Source: Sporosarcina koreensis (lineage in GTDB: Bacteria > Bacillota > Bacilli > Bacillales_A > Planococcaceae). Taken from it: a DNA stretch of 64,000 nucleotides. A program made the translations under genes and the position numbers. Below are positions 26,974 to 35,282 of this stretch, piece by piece. Where the stretch lies: positions 809,774 through 873,773 of the forward strand of contig NZ_LN651337.1 in the NCBI RefSeq assembly GCF_000826145.2, written 5' to 3'. Below the pieces are notes generated by a model, which saw only the letters and a program-made list of their open reading frames with translations, had not been told where the DNA came from and searched no databases. Position 1 is the stretch's first letter, and each line of letters starts with the position of its first letter.

Positions 26974-27765
26974 TTACGGGAGGATCAGCGTCTGTCCGAC
27001 ACTGATCGAATTGGACGTCAGCCCGTTTGCAGCCTTGATCTTTTCAACATATTCCCCTGAACCGTAATAGTTTACGGAAATCCGATAGAGTGTTTCGTCG
27101 GGGCCCACAGTATGGGTTTTCCCTGCAGGTTTCGTCTGCGCAGGGGGGTCCGGTTTCGCTTCAGGCTTCGGCGCCGGTTTCTGCTCGGGTTTCGGAGCCG
27201 GTTTCTGCTCGGGTTTCGGTTTTGGAGCCGGTCTTTTCTCCGGCTCTGGTGCAGGTTTCTGTTCAGGCTGGACGGGCTTTTTCTGGTCAGCCTTCTGTTC
27301 CTCCGCCTTATCCTGCTGTCGGCTCTTATCCGGGTCTGCGGAGTCTCCCGAATTGTCCTCTGCCTGCTTGTCGTCGCCGGCACTGCCGTTTTTGTCAGCG
27401 GAGCTGTCCTGGTCCTGGTCCCCGTCTTCCTTCTCGGCAGCGATGCCTGTACTGCCTCCCGGTTCTTTCGAGTCCATTTCAAATGTGACTCCGGATTTAT
27501 CGATACTTACTGTATTTCCCTCTTTAGGATTATACAAATCGGATAGAACATACACAAATATTCCGATGGGAATCAGAGTGAACAGGATAAGGATGATATT
27601 GATAAGCGTAAGTCCCTTGCGTTTATCCTGTTTCTTCCGCTGCGGGCTCTTTTTCCTGCTCTTATGAACCTCAACACGGGAAGGCATTTCCTCAGGGGCC
27701 TTCTCATCCATCTCGATCGCTTGTCTATTATTCTCGAAGTCTGAATGAAAGTCACTTTTTGTCAT
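26974..27765 (-). CDS. ypbE: LysM-domain membrane protein YpbE with KPAP repeat linker
   Basis: The 263-residue protein has a charged cytoplasmic N-terminus (KSRKKSPQRKKQDKRK), one membrane helix (LINIILILFTLIPIGIFVYVL, about residues 53-73), an acidic Asp/Ser/Gly-rich stretch, a long Pro/Lys/Glu linker with repeats of the EQKPAPKP type (about residues 175-205) and a C-terminal LysM domain (TVGPDETLYRISVNYYGSGEY). The linker probably spans the wall so that LysM can bind peptidoglycan. Long reading frames in the other frames here are produced by this low-complexity DNA. Position matches B. subtilis ypbE. Confidence 0.85.
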   Translation of the reverse strand: MTKSDFHSDFENNRQAIEMDEKAPEEMPSRVEVHKSRKKSPQRKKQDKRKGLTLINIILILFTLIPIGIFVYVLSDLYNPKEGNTVSIDKSGVTFEMDSKEPGGSTGIAAEKEDGDQDQDSSADKNGSAGDDKQAEDNSGDSADPDKSRQQDKAEEQKADQKKPVQPEQKPAPEPEKRPAPKPKPEQKPAPKPEQKPAPKPEAKPDPPAQTKPAGKTHTVGPDETLYRISVNYYGSGEYVEKIKAANGLTSNSISVGQTLILP

Positions 27766-27799
27766 AGCTCATTCTCCTATCCCCTATTGCTGTCTCTTC

Positions 27800-27828
27800 A
27801 TTATGACGAATTCTGTCGGAAAAGTAAA
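27800..27828 (-). promoter_or_regulatory. Sigma A promoter for ypbE
   Basis: Minus strand TTTACT (27823-27828), 17-base spacer, CATAAT (27800-27805), between recS and ypbE. The -10 is about 35 bases from the ypbE start. Confidence 0.55.
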
Positions 27829-27842
27829 CGCCAATCAAGCTG

Positions 27843-29279
27843 TCAGCATAGCAGCAGACGAATGCGGTCCTCCCACGGCAGCAGCCGCCTTTCGTTCAGC
27901 ACAGCATGCTGTTTTCCGAGCCAGTCTTCCGGCGGGTCCCCGCACGCCGAGCAGCAGACGTCCTGCTGTTCCGGCGGCTGTTCCCCGAAATAGTACAGCA
28001 GCTTCGTCCGGAGGCAGGTGTTTCCGGTCGTGTAATCCATCATCTGCCGGAGTTTCTCCTCCTTGCCGAACCGGAGACCTGTGAAGATATCCGCAATCCC
28101 CGCCTCGTTCTCCTGTTCCGCGTAATGATCGATGAGCCGGGCGCCCGTTTCGGAAATCCCCGCAAGTTCAGCGGCTTGTTCCCGCTGATTCCCCGCCTTC
28201 CTCAGTCGCGCATAATAGGTCACTTCCGTGTCGTCCGGCAGATCATTCTGGACGATGAACCGGATCTTCTGTCCGTCGTCCGGCAGGCTGAGCAGCACTG
28301 CACTTGACTGTTTCCCGTCTCTGCCTGCCCGCCCGGCCTCCTGCACATAAGCAGCAGCGGAAGCAGGCATCTGATCATGGATCACCTGCCGGATGTCATC
28401 TTTATGGATGCCCATGCCGAATGCGTTGGTCGCACAGATCCAGTCCAGTTCACCCGAGAGGAACTGCTGCTGGATCATCTGGCGGTCGCCGGCTTCCTTG
28501 CCTGCGTGGTAGGCGGCGATCTGTATGCCTTCCTTCTGCAGCAGCTGGGTGAGTTCTTCCGAACGCTTCCTGGACGCCACGTACAGGACGCCCGGACCTG
28601 ATGTTGCTTTCAGCCTTCCTGCAATCCAGTCATTCTTCTCAGGGATGCTGTCGAACCTGCGTAACGAATAATAGATGTTCGGCCGGTTCACGGACTGGCG
28701 GATGACCGAAGCATCCTGCATGTTCAAATATGTAAGTATATCCTGTTCAACCCGCTGGTCGGCTGTCGCTGTCAGCGCCAGGATCCGTGGGTTCCCCGCC
28801 TTGCGGATGAATTCACCGATCTTCAGGTAATCCGGACGGAAATCGAACCCCCACTGGGAGATGCAATGCGCTTCGTCGATGACCAGAAGGGCAACTGGCT
28901 GCGACGCCAGCAGCCTTGTCATATCCGGACGGTTCATCATCTCGGGGGAGATGAACAGGAATTTGATCTGCCGGATTTCAGCAAAAAGCTGTTTCCTCTG
29001 TTCGGCCGCCATCATCGAATTGACGGCAGCGACCCTTTTCTCACCGCGCTTACGGATGGACGCAGCCTGATCCTCCATCAGCGAGACAAGCGGCGATACG
29101 ATGATCACAAGACCGTCCAGCAAATCACCCGGCAGCTGATAACAAAGTGACTTCCCCATGCCTGTCGGAAGTATGGCCAGTGTATCCCTGCCGTCCAGCA
29201 CCGCCCCGATGACCTCTTTCTGGCCCGGCCGGAACCGGTCGAACCCGAACCGTCTCTTCAGCTCATCATGAAGGTTCAC
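27843..29279 (-). CDS. recS: RecQ-family DNA helicase RecS
   Basis: RecS is a shorter RecQ-like 3'-5' DNA helicase acting in repair. The 478-residue protein has Walker A PTGMGKS (K43), DEAH near residue 135 followed by CISQWGFDFRPDY, and the helicase VI motif QEAGRAGRDGK. It has a CCSACG zinc-binding cysteine cluster near residue 450. GTG 29279 is the likely start, with GAGGTG seven bases upstream. It overlaps ypbB by 14 bases. No HRDC domain is present. Confidence 0.92.
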   Translation of the reverse strand: MNLHDELKRRFGFDRFRPGQKEVIGAVLDGRDTLAILPTGMGKSLCYQLPGDLLDGLVIIVSPLVSLMEDQAASIRKRGEKRVAAVNSMMAAEQRKQLFAEIRQIKFLFISPEMMNRPDMTRLLASQPVALLVIDEAHCISQWGFDFRPDYLKIGEFIRKAGNPRILALTATADQRVEQDILTYLNMQDASVIRQSVNRPNIYYSLRRFDSIPEKNDWIAGRLKATSGPGVLYVASRKRSEELTQLLQKEGIQIAAYHAGKEAGDRQMIQQQFLSGELDWICATNAFGMGIHKDDIRQVIHDQMPASAAAYVQEAGRAGRDGKQSSAVLLSLPDDGQKIRFIVQNDLPDDTEVTYYARLRKAGNQREQAAELAGISETGARLIDHYAEQENEAGIADIFTGLRFGKEEKLRQMMDYTTGNTCLRTKLLYYFGEQPPEQQDVCCSACGDPPEDWLGKQHAVLNERRLLPWEDRIRLLLC

Positions 29280-30324
29280 TTGGCATCACCTCTTCTCTTG
29301 CACTCAGCACAAGGCGCAGCTGGAAATAGGACAAATGGGGAAATGCTTCCTTCAGCAGCCGCAGCCGTTTCACATTCTTCAGACTCACTTCCATACGCAC
29401 GGCGTGCTGGTCCTCCGCGCTCACGAACCGGCTGATCGGGAATGCTGCCGTGTTCGCTGCAAGCTCTGTCAGATGGTCTTCTATCGTACTCGTCTTCAGC
29501 TGTCTGGCATGCGCAATCTCTTCGACTGTCAGTCCCTGATCGAACAGCCTTTTGGTAATGGACGTCGAGTCGGTCAGCGGGGTTTCCATACGGATACCAT
29601 CGGACAGTCCGTGCAGGAGCGGCAAATCCTCCCTGGCGGATGGCGCAGCCGCCGCAGTGGTGAAGCGGTGCAGTCCTTCGAGCCAGTCGAGCTGCAGGCT
29701 GTTCCTCGGTTCACCTGCCGCCTCTTCGATCTGGTCCCACGTCCAGCCGGCCGCACCGTACCCGGTCAGTCTGTGACTGAAGATGACAGCCTGCACGTCC
29801 GACATCCCGGATGCCCGGACAGCCTCCGCCAGTTCGCGCGCCAGCTGTTCTGCCAAATCACGTCCCGTCATACGGGAATTCCGCACCACTCCTTTGACGA
29901 ATTGCTGGACAGCGCGGTCGTTCGTGATGGGCAGGAACGACGTGTTTCCGCTCCGCAGCTGCGAGCATGTCTGTACAAGCAGCTGCAGCCGCTGGAAGAA
30001 TACATTCTCGCGTCCTCTGAAATGCCAGCCGTCGAAGCGGAACTCGGGAAGTTCCTCTGCCGCCCGTTTCCCTTCCGGAGAGAGCCGGATCAGGCCGCCT
30101 TCCGTGCCAAGCAGGCGCTGTTTCTGCAGGAAATCCGCAGATTCGGCAAACGCCGCCTCCGAAAGTTTAGGAAGGATGGCGAAATAGGGTTTGACGGAAA
30201 ACGCGTCGACATCCTGAAGTGTCTGTCCCGACCGCTTACCGCGCAATATATGCAGGCAGGCATTCAAGGTCCGCTGGCCGTCCATCTTCTCTGCAATCTT
30301 GAGAATAATAGAACTTAACTTCAC
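29266..30324 (-). CDS. ypbB: YpbB-like protein, RecS operon partner
   Basis: This 352-residue protein has no confident catalytic motif and includes an HTH-like segment near residue 265 (GLTVEEIAHARQLKTSTIEDHLTELA). B. subtilis YpbB precedes recS and has the same length. The two may act together in repair, but this is inference from gene order. GTG 30324 is likely, with AGGG seven bases upstream. Its stop is inside recS. It is divergent from fer, which has its own promoter in the 107-base gap. Confidence 0.85.
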   Translation of the reverse strand: MKLSSIILKIAEKMDGQRTLNACLHILRGKRSGQTLQDVDAFSVKPYFAILPKLSEAAFAESADFLQKQRLLGTEGGLIRLSPEGKRAAEELPEFRFDGWHFRGRENVFFQRLQLLVQTCSQLRSGNTSFLPITNDRAVQQFVKGVVRNSRMTGRDLAEQLARELAEAVRASGMSDVQAVIFSHRLTGYGAAGWTWDQIEEAAGEPRNSLQLDWLEGLHRFTTAAAAPSAREDLPLLHGLSDGIRMETPLTDSTSITKRLFDQGLTVEEIAHARQLKTSTIEDHLTELAANTAAFPISRFVSAEDQHAVRMEVSLKNVKRLRLLKEAFPHLSYFQLRLVLSAREEVMPSEPS

Positions 30325-30354
30325 GAAGAATCCCTACTTTCTGGAGTGTAAAGG

Positions 30355-30383
30355 TTGAAAACTGCTGAAAACCGTTTTAGAAT
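30355..30383 (+). promoter_or_regulatory. Sigma A promoter for fer
   Basis: Plus strand TTGAAA (30355-30360), exactly 17 bases, TAGAAT (30378-30383), about 48 bases before the fer start. It is one of the best promoter matches in the window. Confidence 0.75.
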
Positions 30384-30389
30384 GGATGA

Positions 30390-30687
<298 letters not shown>

Positions 30688-30689
<2 letters not shown>

Positions 30690-30727
30690 AAACAGGCTGC
30701 CGCGTTACGCGGACAAGCCTGTTTTTT
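30688..30727. terminator. Bidirectional terminator between fer and ribU
   Basis: Stem AAAACAGGCT / AGCCTGTTTT with A-run on the left and T-run on the right lies between the fer stop and the convergent ribU stop (30733), so it can serve both strands. Confidence 0.9.
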
Positions 30728-30732
30728 CTTCT

Positions 30733-31314
30733 TTATACGGATAGTTTCCGATGCTGCTGGCTGATCCAGCTCTGCATGCTCCTGAACAGAAGCAGTGTGA
30801 TGACCATCAGGATGGCTCCCTTGATGAGGTTGAACGGCAGAATTCCGAGCACGATCATCGTATACAGCCCATCCCCTGTGACTGGCGGTGCATTCAGGAA
30901 GAATGTGTACGCCGGCAGGAACACGAGGTAGTTCAGCAGGCTCATACCGACTGCCATGGAAACCGTTCCGGTCACGAGTCCCGCTGTCAGTCCGCGGGAA
31001 TTGCGGAACTTGTTGAAGATGAAATAGATCGGCATGATGAATAATACGCCGGTCACGAAGTTCGCGATCTCGCCGACGGGTACGCCGGTCGGACTGCCTT
31101 GAAGGAACCAATACAGGACAACCTTCAGCAGTTCAACAGAAATCCCTCCAACCGGGCCGAGGGTCATCACTGCCAGGACTGCCGGAATTTCACTGAAATC
31201 GATCTTCAGGAATCCGGGTAAAGCCGGCAGCGGAAAATTGAATTGCATGAGCACCGTTGAGATGCTGCCGAGGATGGCGATCAAGATCATCGCCCGCAGT
31301 TTCTTGCTGTTCAT
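30733..31314 (-). CDS. ribU: Riboflavin ECF transporter S component RibU
   Basis: RibU (FmnP/YpaA) is a six-helix membrane protein that binds riboflavin and works with an ECF energy module encoded elsewhere. The 193-residue protein shows PGFLKIDFSEIPAVLAVMTLGPVGGISVELLKVVL, the family signature. ATG 31314 or 31317 both fit GGAG. The long leader upstream carries an FMN riboswitch and terminator, so uptake falls when FMN is plentiful. The riboflavin biosynthesis operon is not in this window. Confidence 0.94.
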   Translation of the reverse strand: MNSKKLRAMILIAILGSISTVLMQFNFPLPALPGFLKIDFSEIPAVLAVMTLGPVGGISVELLKVVLYWFLQGSPTGVPVGEIANFVTGVLFIMPIYFIFNKFRNSRGLTAGLVTGTVSMAVGMSLLNYLVFLPAYTFFLNAPPVTGDGLYTMIVLGILPFNLIKGAILMVITLLLFRSMQSWISQQHRKLSV

Positions 31315-31382
31315 CATACTCTCTCCTTTTGCGATTCTCTTCACAAAGAGGAAAGGTTCTGCCGCTTTCACTGTCCGCCTTC

Positions 31383-31417
31383 AAAAAAAATCCCTCCAGT
31401 CGAATCACTGAAGGGAG
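31383..31417 (-). terminator. Riboswitch-controlled terminator before ribU
   Basis: Minus-strand stem TCCCTTCAGT / ACTGGAGGGA with a six-base loop, then eight T. It lies about 70 bases before the ribU start and about 100 bases after the FMN aptamer. It is probably the FMN expression platform. Confidence 0.8.
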
Positions 31418-31498
31418 AGTTCAGACGTGGTTACATAAGCACCGCCAAACCCGGTAAACCCGGATAGGCGCACTTAAGTAAGCCGCTGTCAAACAGAC

Positions 31499-31519
31499 AA
31501 AAAAGACGGCTTCGCCTTC
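31499..31519 (-). terminator. Possible first, weak terminator next to FMN aptamer
   Basis: Minus-strand GAAGGC GAA GCCGTC is followed by TTTTTT. The five-pair stem shares three bases with the 3' strand of aptamer helix P1 (31517-31525), so the two are mutually exclusive. Confidence 0.35.
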
Positions 31520-31647
31520 ACCTTCTCCCATCCAGACTATACTGTCGGCTCCGGAATCACACCGGAATCAGCTGTTAGGCTCGCGGGCTAAAAAGCTTTC
31601 GCTTCCATTTCCGCCGGTCGGGAATTGCACCCTGCCCCGAAGATGAA
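31517..31647 (-). ncRNA. FMN riboswitch (RFN element) upstream of ribU
   Basis: On the minus strand the conserved RFN blocks appear in order: GGGGCAGGGTG, AATTCCCGACCGGCGG, GCCCGCGAGCC, GATTCCGGTG, GCCGACAGTATAGTC and GGATGGGAGAAGG. Helix P1 pairs TTCATCTTC (31639-31647) with GAAGGTGAA (31517-31525). Binding of FMN is expected to end transcription before ribU. The stretch 31418-31498 between aptamer and terminator holds GC-rich inverted pieces that could form the antiterminator. Confidence 0.93.
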
Positions 31648-31675
31648 TCAATATTTTATTACACTCCCAGTATAC

Positions 31676-31719
31676 AAAAAAAAGACCAGCCTGTAAACTC
31701 GTCTGTTTACAGGTTAGTC
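31676..31719 (-). terminator. Intrinsic terminator containing the rsiX stop
   Basis: Minus-strand 15-base stem (GACTAACCTGTAAAC with GTTTACAGGCTGGTC) followed by eight T. The TAA stop of rsiX (31714-31716) lies within the 5' arm. Confidence 0.9.
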
Positions 31720-32931
31720 ATTCCCGATTGTCATTGCCCGGGGATTTGCCCCGGCGGCTGCCGGAAGGGCGTGCCGGAGATCGATCCCGTTCCACTCGGA
31801 CGGCTCCACTTGACGCAGTTGGAGTTCAAGACCGAAGCTCGCGGCTGTCAATGCCAGACTGTCCATGAGCAGGTCTGCCTGCTCTTTTCCCAACTCCCCC
31901 AATGACAGGGCAGGGTCAAATGTAACAGTCGCCAGCTGTCCGGATTGTTCGGCTTCCAGATGTGTCCCTGCGGGGATCGGCGAGGTGAACAGGTCATTCG
32001 GTTCGGTCTGCATCGCGCTGACCGCTTCTGCAAACGAATCCGCCCTCTGCATGAAACTCGGTGCAAGAAGCTGGCTCTTATCGTATTTCGTATATACAAA
32101 ATACGGTGTTTTCGGTAATTTGGACGGATGGATTGGCGGCACTGTTCCCATCTCATCGAATTCTGCAGGGTTCCCTGAAGAATCCAGGATCCTGATCTCT
32201 TCATAGGAAGGGAAAGTCTGCTGCAAAGAGTGGAAGAAAACTTCGATGGCGGCGGCAGACCGGTCATATCCATGGTCATCATCGAGGAGCACATCGAGCC
32301 GGGCCCCTTCTTCCTTCAACTCCGCTTGGTAAGGATGGTAGTCCTCAAAACCGAGCGTCTCTTCATCCAGCTCACCTGCAAACACCCTGTATATTTCAAG
32401 GTCAGTCGAATCACCGGCGAGACCTTTTTCGCTGAGCTGCTCTCCCGTCAGCGTCAGTGAGACCGGCAAACTTACGGCCTGGCTGTCCTGCAGGCCGATA
32501 TGGAGGATGCGCCTCCCGTCCAATTCATCCGCATAGACCGCCTGCTTCAAAGCAAATTCATCGGTCTCCATCATCATCCGCGACTCAGCTGGCATGGATT
32601 TCTCCGATTCATCCTGCGTATTCCCCAGTTTCTGATCGGCGGCTTTGTCGTCCCTGTCTTCCAGGACGGCATCGGCCGACTCCCTGCTGCCGTTCTGCCG
32701 GTCAAGGAAGGCAGGGACCAAAAGAGCGGCCGCCAGGAGAACCGCGGCGGCTGCGGCGGCTGCCGGTATCCGCCATTTCTTGCGTCTGCGCGACGGAATC
32801 GACGGTTTACCGGATAACCTGCCGTCGTCCTGCAGCCTTTTCAGGATTTCCTCGCGGGAGCGGGTATCCTTCTGCTCAGGCAGGGAGCGGAGCAGTTTTT
32901 CAAGCATCTCATCATCCCGTTTTTTCCCCAT
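31714..32931 (-). CDS. rsiX: Anti-sigma factor RsiX
   Basis: RsiX is a one-span membrane protein that holds sigma X. The 405-residue protein has a cytoplasmic N-terminus (DEMLEKLLRSLPEQKD), basic RRRKKW just before an Ala-rich membrane helix (residues 52-75), and a long outside domain with a GerMN-like stretch near residues 130-250. It starts one base after the sigX stop in the same operon, the usual sigma/anti-sigma layout. It is a little longer than B. subtilis RsiX (about 370). The overlap of its stop with a terminator shows it is the last gene. Confidence 0.88.
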   Translation of the reverse strand: MGKKRDDEMLEKLLRSLPEQKDTRSREEILKRLQDDGRLSGKPSIPSRRRKKWRIPAAAAAAAVLLAAALLVPAFLDRQNGSRESADAVLEDRDDKAADQKLGNTQDESEKSMPAESRMMMETDEFALKQAVYADELDGRRILHIGLQDSQAVSLPVSLTLTGEQLSEKGLAGDSTDLEIYRVFAGELDEETLGFEDYHPYQAELKEEGARLDVLLDDDHGYDRSAAAIEVFFHSLQQTFPSYEEIRILDSSGNPAEFDEMGTVPPIHPSKLPKTPYFVYTKYDKSQLLAPSFMQRADSFAEAVSAMQTEPNDLFTSPIPAGTHLEAEQSGQLATVTFDPALSLGELGKEQADLLMDSLALTAASFGLELQLRQVEPSEWNGIDLRHALPAAAGANPRAMTIGND

Positions 32932-33459
32932 TCATCGGTCCTCCTCCCTGTCCGCAGCAGCCATCTGGTTTCTCAGCCTTTTCAGGGCCCGGTGCTGTGT
33001 CGTTTTCACTTTTCCTTCCGACCATTCAAGAGATGCTGCCGTCTCAGCAATCGTCAAATCATTCATATACCTCATGATGAGCACCAGACGCTGATCGGTC
33101 GTGCAGTCATCCAGCAACCGCAGCACCGTCCGGATTTCTTCGCTCTCGACCGCCCATTGTTCCGGCGTTTTCTTGTCGGACTCGATTTCCATGGTGTCCC
33201 AGTCGAAAAACCGGTCGGCATGACGTTTCCGGACAGTTGTTTTCCTGAAGTGATCGACCGCCACGTTTTTTGCGATGGAAAACAGCCACGTCTTCTCACT
33301 GCTTCTGTGCTCGAACGAGGAGTATGCGCGGATCGCCTTCACATATACTTCATGCGACAAGTCTTCCGCCAGCTGCCGGTCTTTCGTCAAGTATGTCAAA
33401 AAGTTGAACACATCCCGATGATACGTTTCATAGAGATGATGAAATACGGCTTCGTCCAC
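32932..33459 (-). CDS. sigX: ECF sigma factor SigX (GTG start)
   Basis: SigX is an extracytoplasmic-function sigma factor that in B. subtilis alters surface charge and resistance to cationic peptides. The 175-residue protein has region 2 (LYETYHRDVFNFLTYLTKDRQLAEDLSHEVYVKAI) and region 4 (LTIAETAASLEWSEGKVKTTQHRALKRLR). GTG 33459 is the start, with GGGGG six bases upstream. An ECF-type promoter 27 bases upstream fits autoregulation. It follows resE as in B. subtilis and has a terminator only after rsiX. Confidence 0.94.
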   Translation of the reverse strand: MDEAVFHHLYETYHRDVFNFLTYLTKDRQLAEDLSHEVYVKAIRAYSSFEHRSSEKTWLFSIAKNVAVDHFRKTTVRKRHADRFFDWDTMEIESDKKTPEQWAVESEEIRTVLRLLDDCTTDQRLVLIMRYMNDLTIAETAASLEWSEGKVKTTQHRALKRLRNQMAAADREEDR

Positions 33460-33485
33460 AGCAATCCCCCTCGTTCACTCGATTT

Positions 33486-33511
33486 GACGGCTTTCAGGCC
33501 GGAATGTTACA
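33486..33511 (-). promoter_or_regulatory. ECF-type (probably SigX) promoter before sigX
   Basis: Minus strand TGTAAC (33506-33511), 16-base spacer, CGTC (33486-33489). The known sigma X motif is TGTAAC with a similar spacer and CGAC or CGTC. Its -35 begins five bases past the resE stop. Confidence 0.7.
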
Positions 33512-33515
33512 CATA

Positions 33516-35282
33516 TTATTCCAGAGGAAGGACAGCGGTGAAGATCGTGCCCGCGCCGTCACCCCGTCTCGCACTGATCGTGCCGCCATGGGATTCAACG
33601 ATATTCTTTGCAATGGCAAGTCCGAGCCCTGTACCGCTTTTCCCGCGTGTCCGCGCTTTGTCCGCTTTGTAAAAACGTTCAAACACGTACGGCAGATCCT
33701 CTTCCGGTATCCCGCTGCCAGTGTCGGTCACGGAAATGGCGACATTCTTCGGGTACTTCTCGACCGACAGCGTCACACTGCCGCCATTCGGCGTATGCCG
33801 GATCGCATTGTCGATCAGATTCGTGAACACCTGCTCGATCCGGTCTTCGTCCGCCTGGATATGAAGGGATTCCTGGCCGTTCGGCTGAACCGACAGCGAC
33901 ACTTCACTGTCTTTTGCCACTTGTGTGAACTTGTTCTGCATGCGCAGAAGGAACGGCACGACTGCCATTTCCGACTTATACAGGCGCATATGGCCCGACT
34001 CCATCCTTGCCAGGTCCAGCAGGTCGGTGACGAGCCGGCCCATGCGCTGGGATTCGTCGTGGATGATCTTCACCATTTCATGATTCTCTTCCACCGTCTC
34101 CGGAACCCCATCCAAAATCGCTTCACTGTACCCTTGCAGCATGGAAATGGGCGTACGCAGTTCATGGGAGACATTTGCGATGAAATCCGACCGCAGCTTA
34201 TCGAGCTGATGCTGCTCCGTCATGTCGCGCAGGACAGCCACCGCTCCGCGGATGCTGTTCCGGCTGTACAGCGGACTGATCGCTACGACGAAGTAGAGTC
34301 CGCCGATTTCGAGTTCGGCATCCACTTCCTCCGCGAACGTGATCGCATGCTCGAGCATGTGGTTGATCTCCGGGGGGAGAAGTTCGTCGGTTTCCTGGTT
34401 AAGGAACGACCATTTTTGCAGCAGCTTCTCCGCCTGCGGATTGCTCAGCAGTATCGTGTGGTCGCGATTGAATGTGATGACGGCATCTGTCATGGACGTC
34501 AGGATGCTGGAAAGCTGTTCCTTGTCCTGCTTGATGAGTTCCATATTGTATTTCAGCTGCCGGCCCATCTGATTGAATGCTGTCGACAGCTGACCGATTT
34601 CATCATTTTGCTTCACGGGGATCCTTGCATTGAAATTCCCTTTCGACAGCTGGAATGCCGCTTCTTTCAGCTGCCGGAGCGGCCGTGTGATCTGCGTGGA
34701 CAGGAAGAACGCAAAGAAGGTCGTCAGCAGGAATGCGATGAACGCCGACAGCAGGACGATATGCGTCGTCCATTTCGTCGTATCATGGATGGCTTCGAAG
34801 CTTTGATAGACGATGACATGGCTCGCCCGGTCGTTCGGGACCGGTGCGGAACTCACGATATACCGTTCGGATACGTCCTTTTCCGTCATCGACGGGAGGA
34901 TCATCTGCTTGGAAAGGCTGTCCTTTCCGCTTCGGCTGCTGAGTTCTTCGTCCTGCAGGATTTTACTTTCAATCGGCTTTGCGTCCAGATCCTTATCGTG
35001 GAACGAATAGGCGATGCCCCCTGTATTATCCACGATGATTGCGCTCGTCCCGTTATTCAGGATGTCATGGACGACCAGCTGCATCGCCTGTTCGTTATCA
35101 TGGTCCTGGATGATGCTTCCAATCGTATTGGCTTCACGCAGAAGCGTCTCTTCCGCCTGACGCGTATGGAAATTATCGAAGAACTCCAGCAGCAGGGCCG
35201 TTACGATGAACAGGACAAATGAAACGAGAAGCAATATGGTTGCCCATAGCTTCCCGACGATTGAATTCCATATTCGGTTCAT
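33516..35282 (-). CDS. resE: Sensor histidine kinase ResE
   Basis: ResE senses oxygen limitation or NO and phosphorylates ResD. The 588-residue protein has two membrane helices (residues 12-32 and 175-195) flanking an outside domain, a HAMP domain, a PAS domain around residues 255-360, the dimerisation box with H373 (NVSHELRTP), and an ATPase with DNAIRHTPNGG, GSGIPEED and GTGLGLAIAKN. It overlaps resD by four bases. An open frame of 572 codons on the opposite strand is a shadow. Confidence 0.95.
   Translation of the reverse strand: MNRIWNSIVGKLWATILLLVSFVLFIVTALLLEFFDNFHTRQAEETLLREANTIGSIIQDHDNEQAMQLVVHDILNNGTSAIIVDNTGGIAYSFHDKDLDAKPIESKILQDEELSSRSGKDSLSKQMILPSMTEKDVSERYIVSSAPVPNDRASHVIVYQSFEAIHDTTKWTTHIVLLSAFIAFLLTTFFAFFLSTQITRPLRQLKEAAFQLSKGNFNARIPVKQNDEIGQLSTAFNQMGRQLKYNMELIKQDKEQLSSILTSMTDAVITFNRDHTILLSNPQAEKLLQKWSFLNQETDELLPPEINHMLEHAITFAEEVDAELEIGGLYFVVAISPLYSRNSIRGAVAVLRDMTEQHQLDKLRSDFIANVSHELRTPISMLQGYSEAILDGVPETVEENHEMVKIIHDESQRMGRLVTDLLDLARMESGHMRLYKSEMAVVPFLLRMQNKFTQVAKDSEVSLSVQPNGQESLHIQADEDRIEQVFTNLIDNAIRHTPNGGSVTLSVEKYPKNVAISVTDTGSGIPEEDLPYVFERFYKADKARTRGKSGTGLGLAIAKNIVESHGGTISARRGDGAGTIFTAVLPLE

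Noticed and set aside
27072-27546. Several long arginine- or phenylalanine-rich frames across ypbE
   Set aside because: They arise from the repetitive Pro/Lys/Glu coding DNA read in other frames.
33504-35222. 572-codon open frame on the plus strand
   Set aside because: It lies exactly opposite resE, has no ribosome site or recognisable motif, and resE has full histidine-kinase motifs. It is an antisense shadow.
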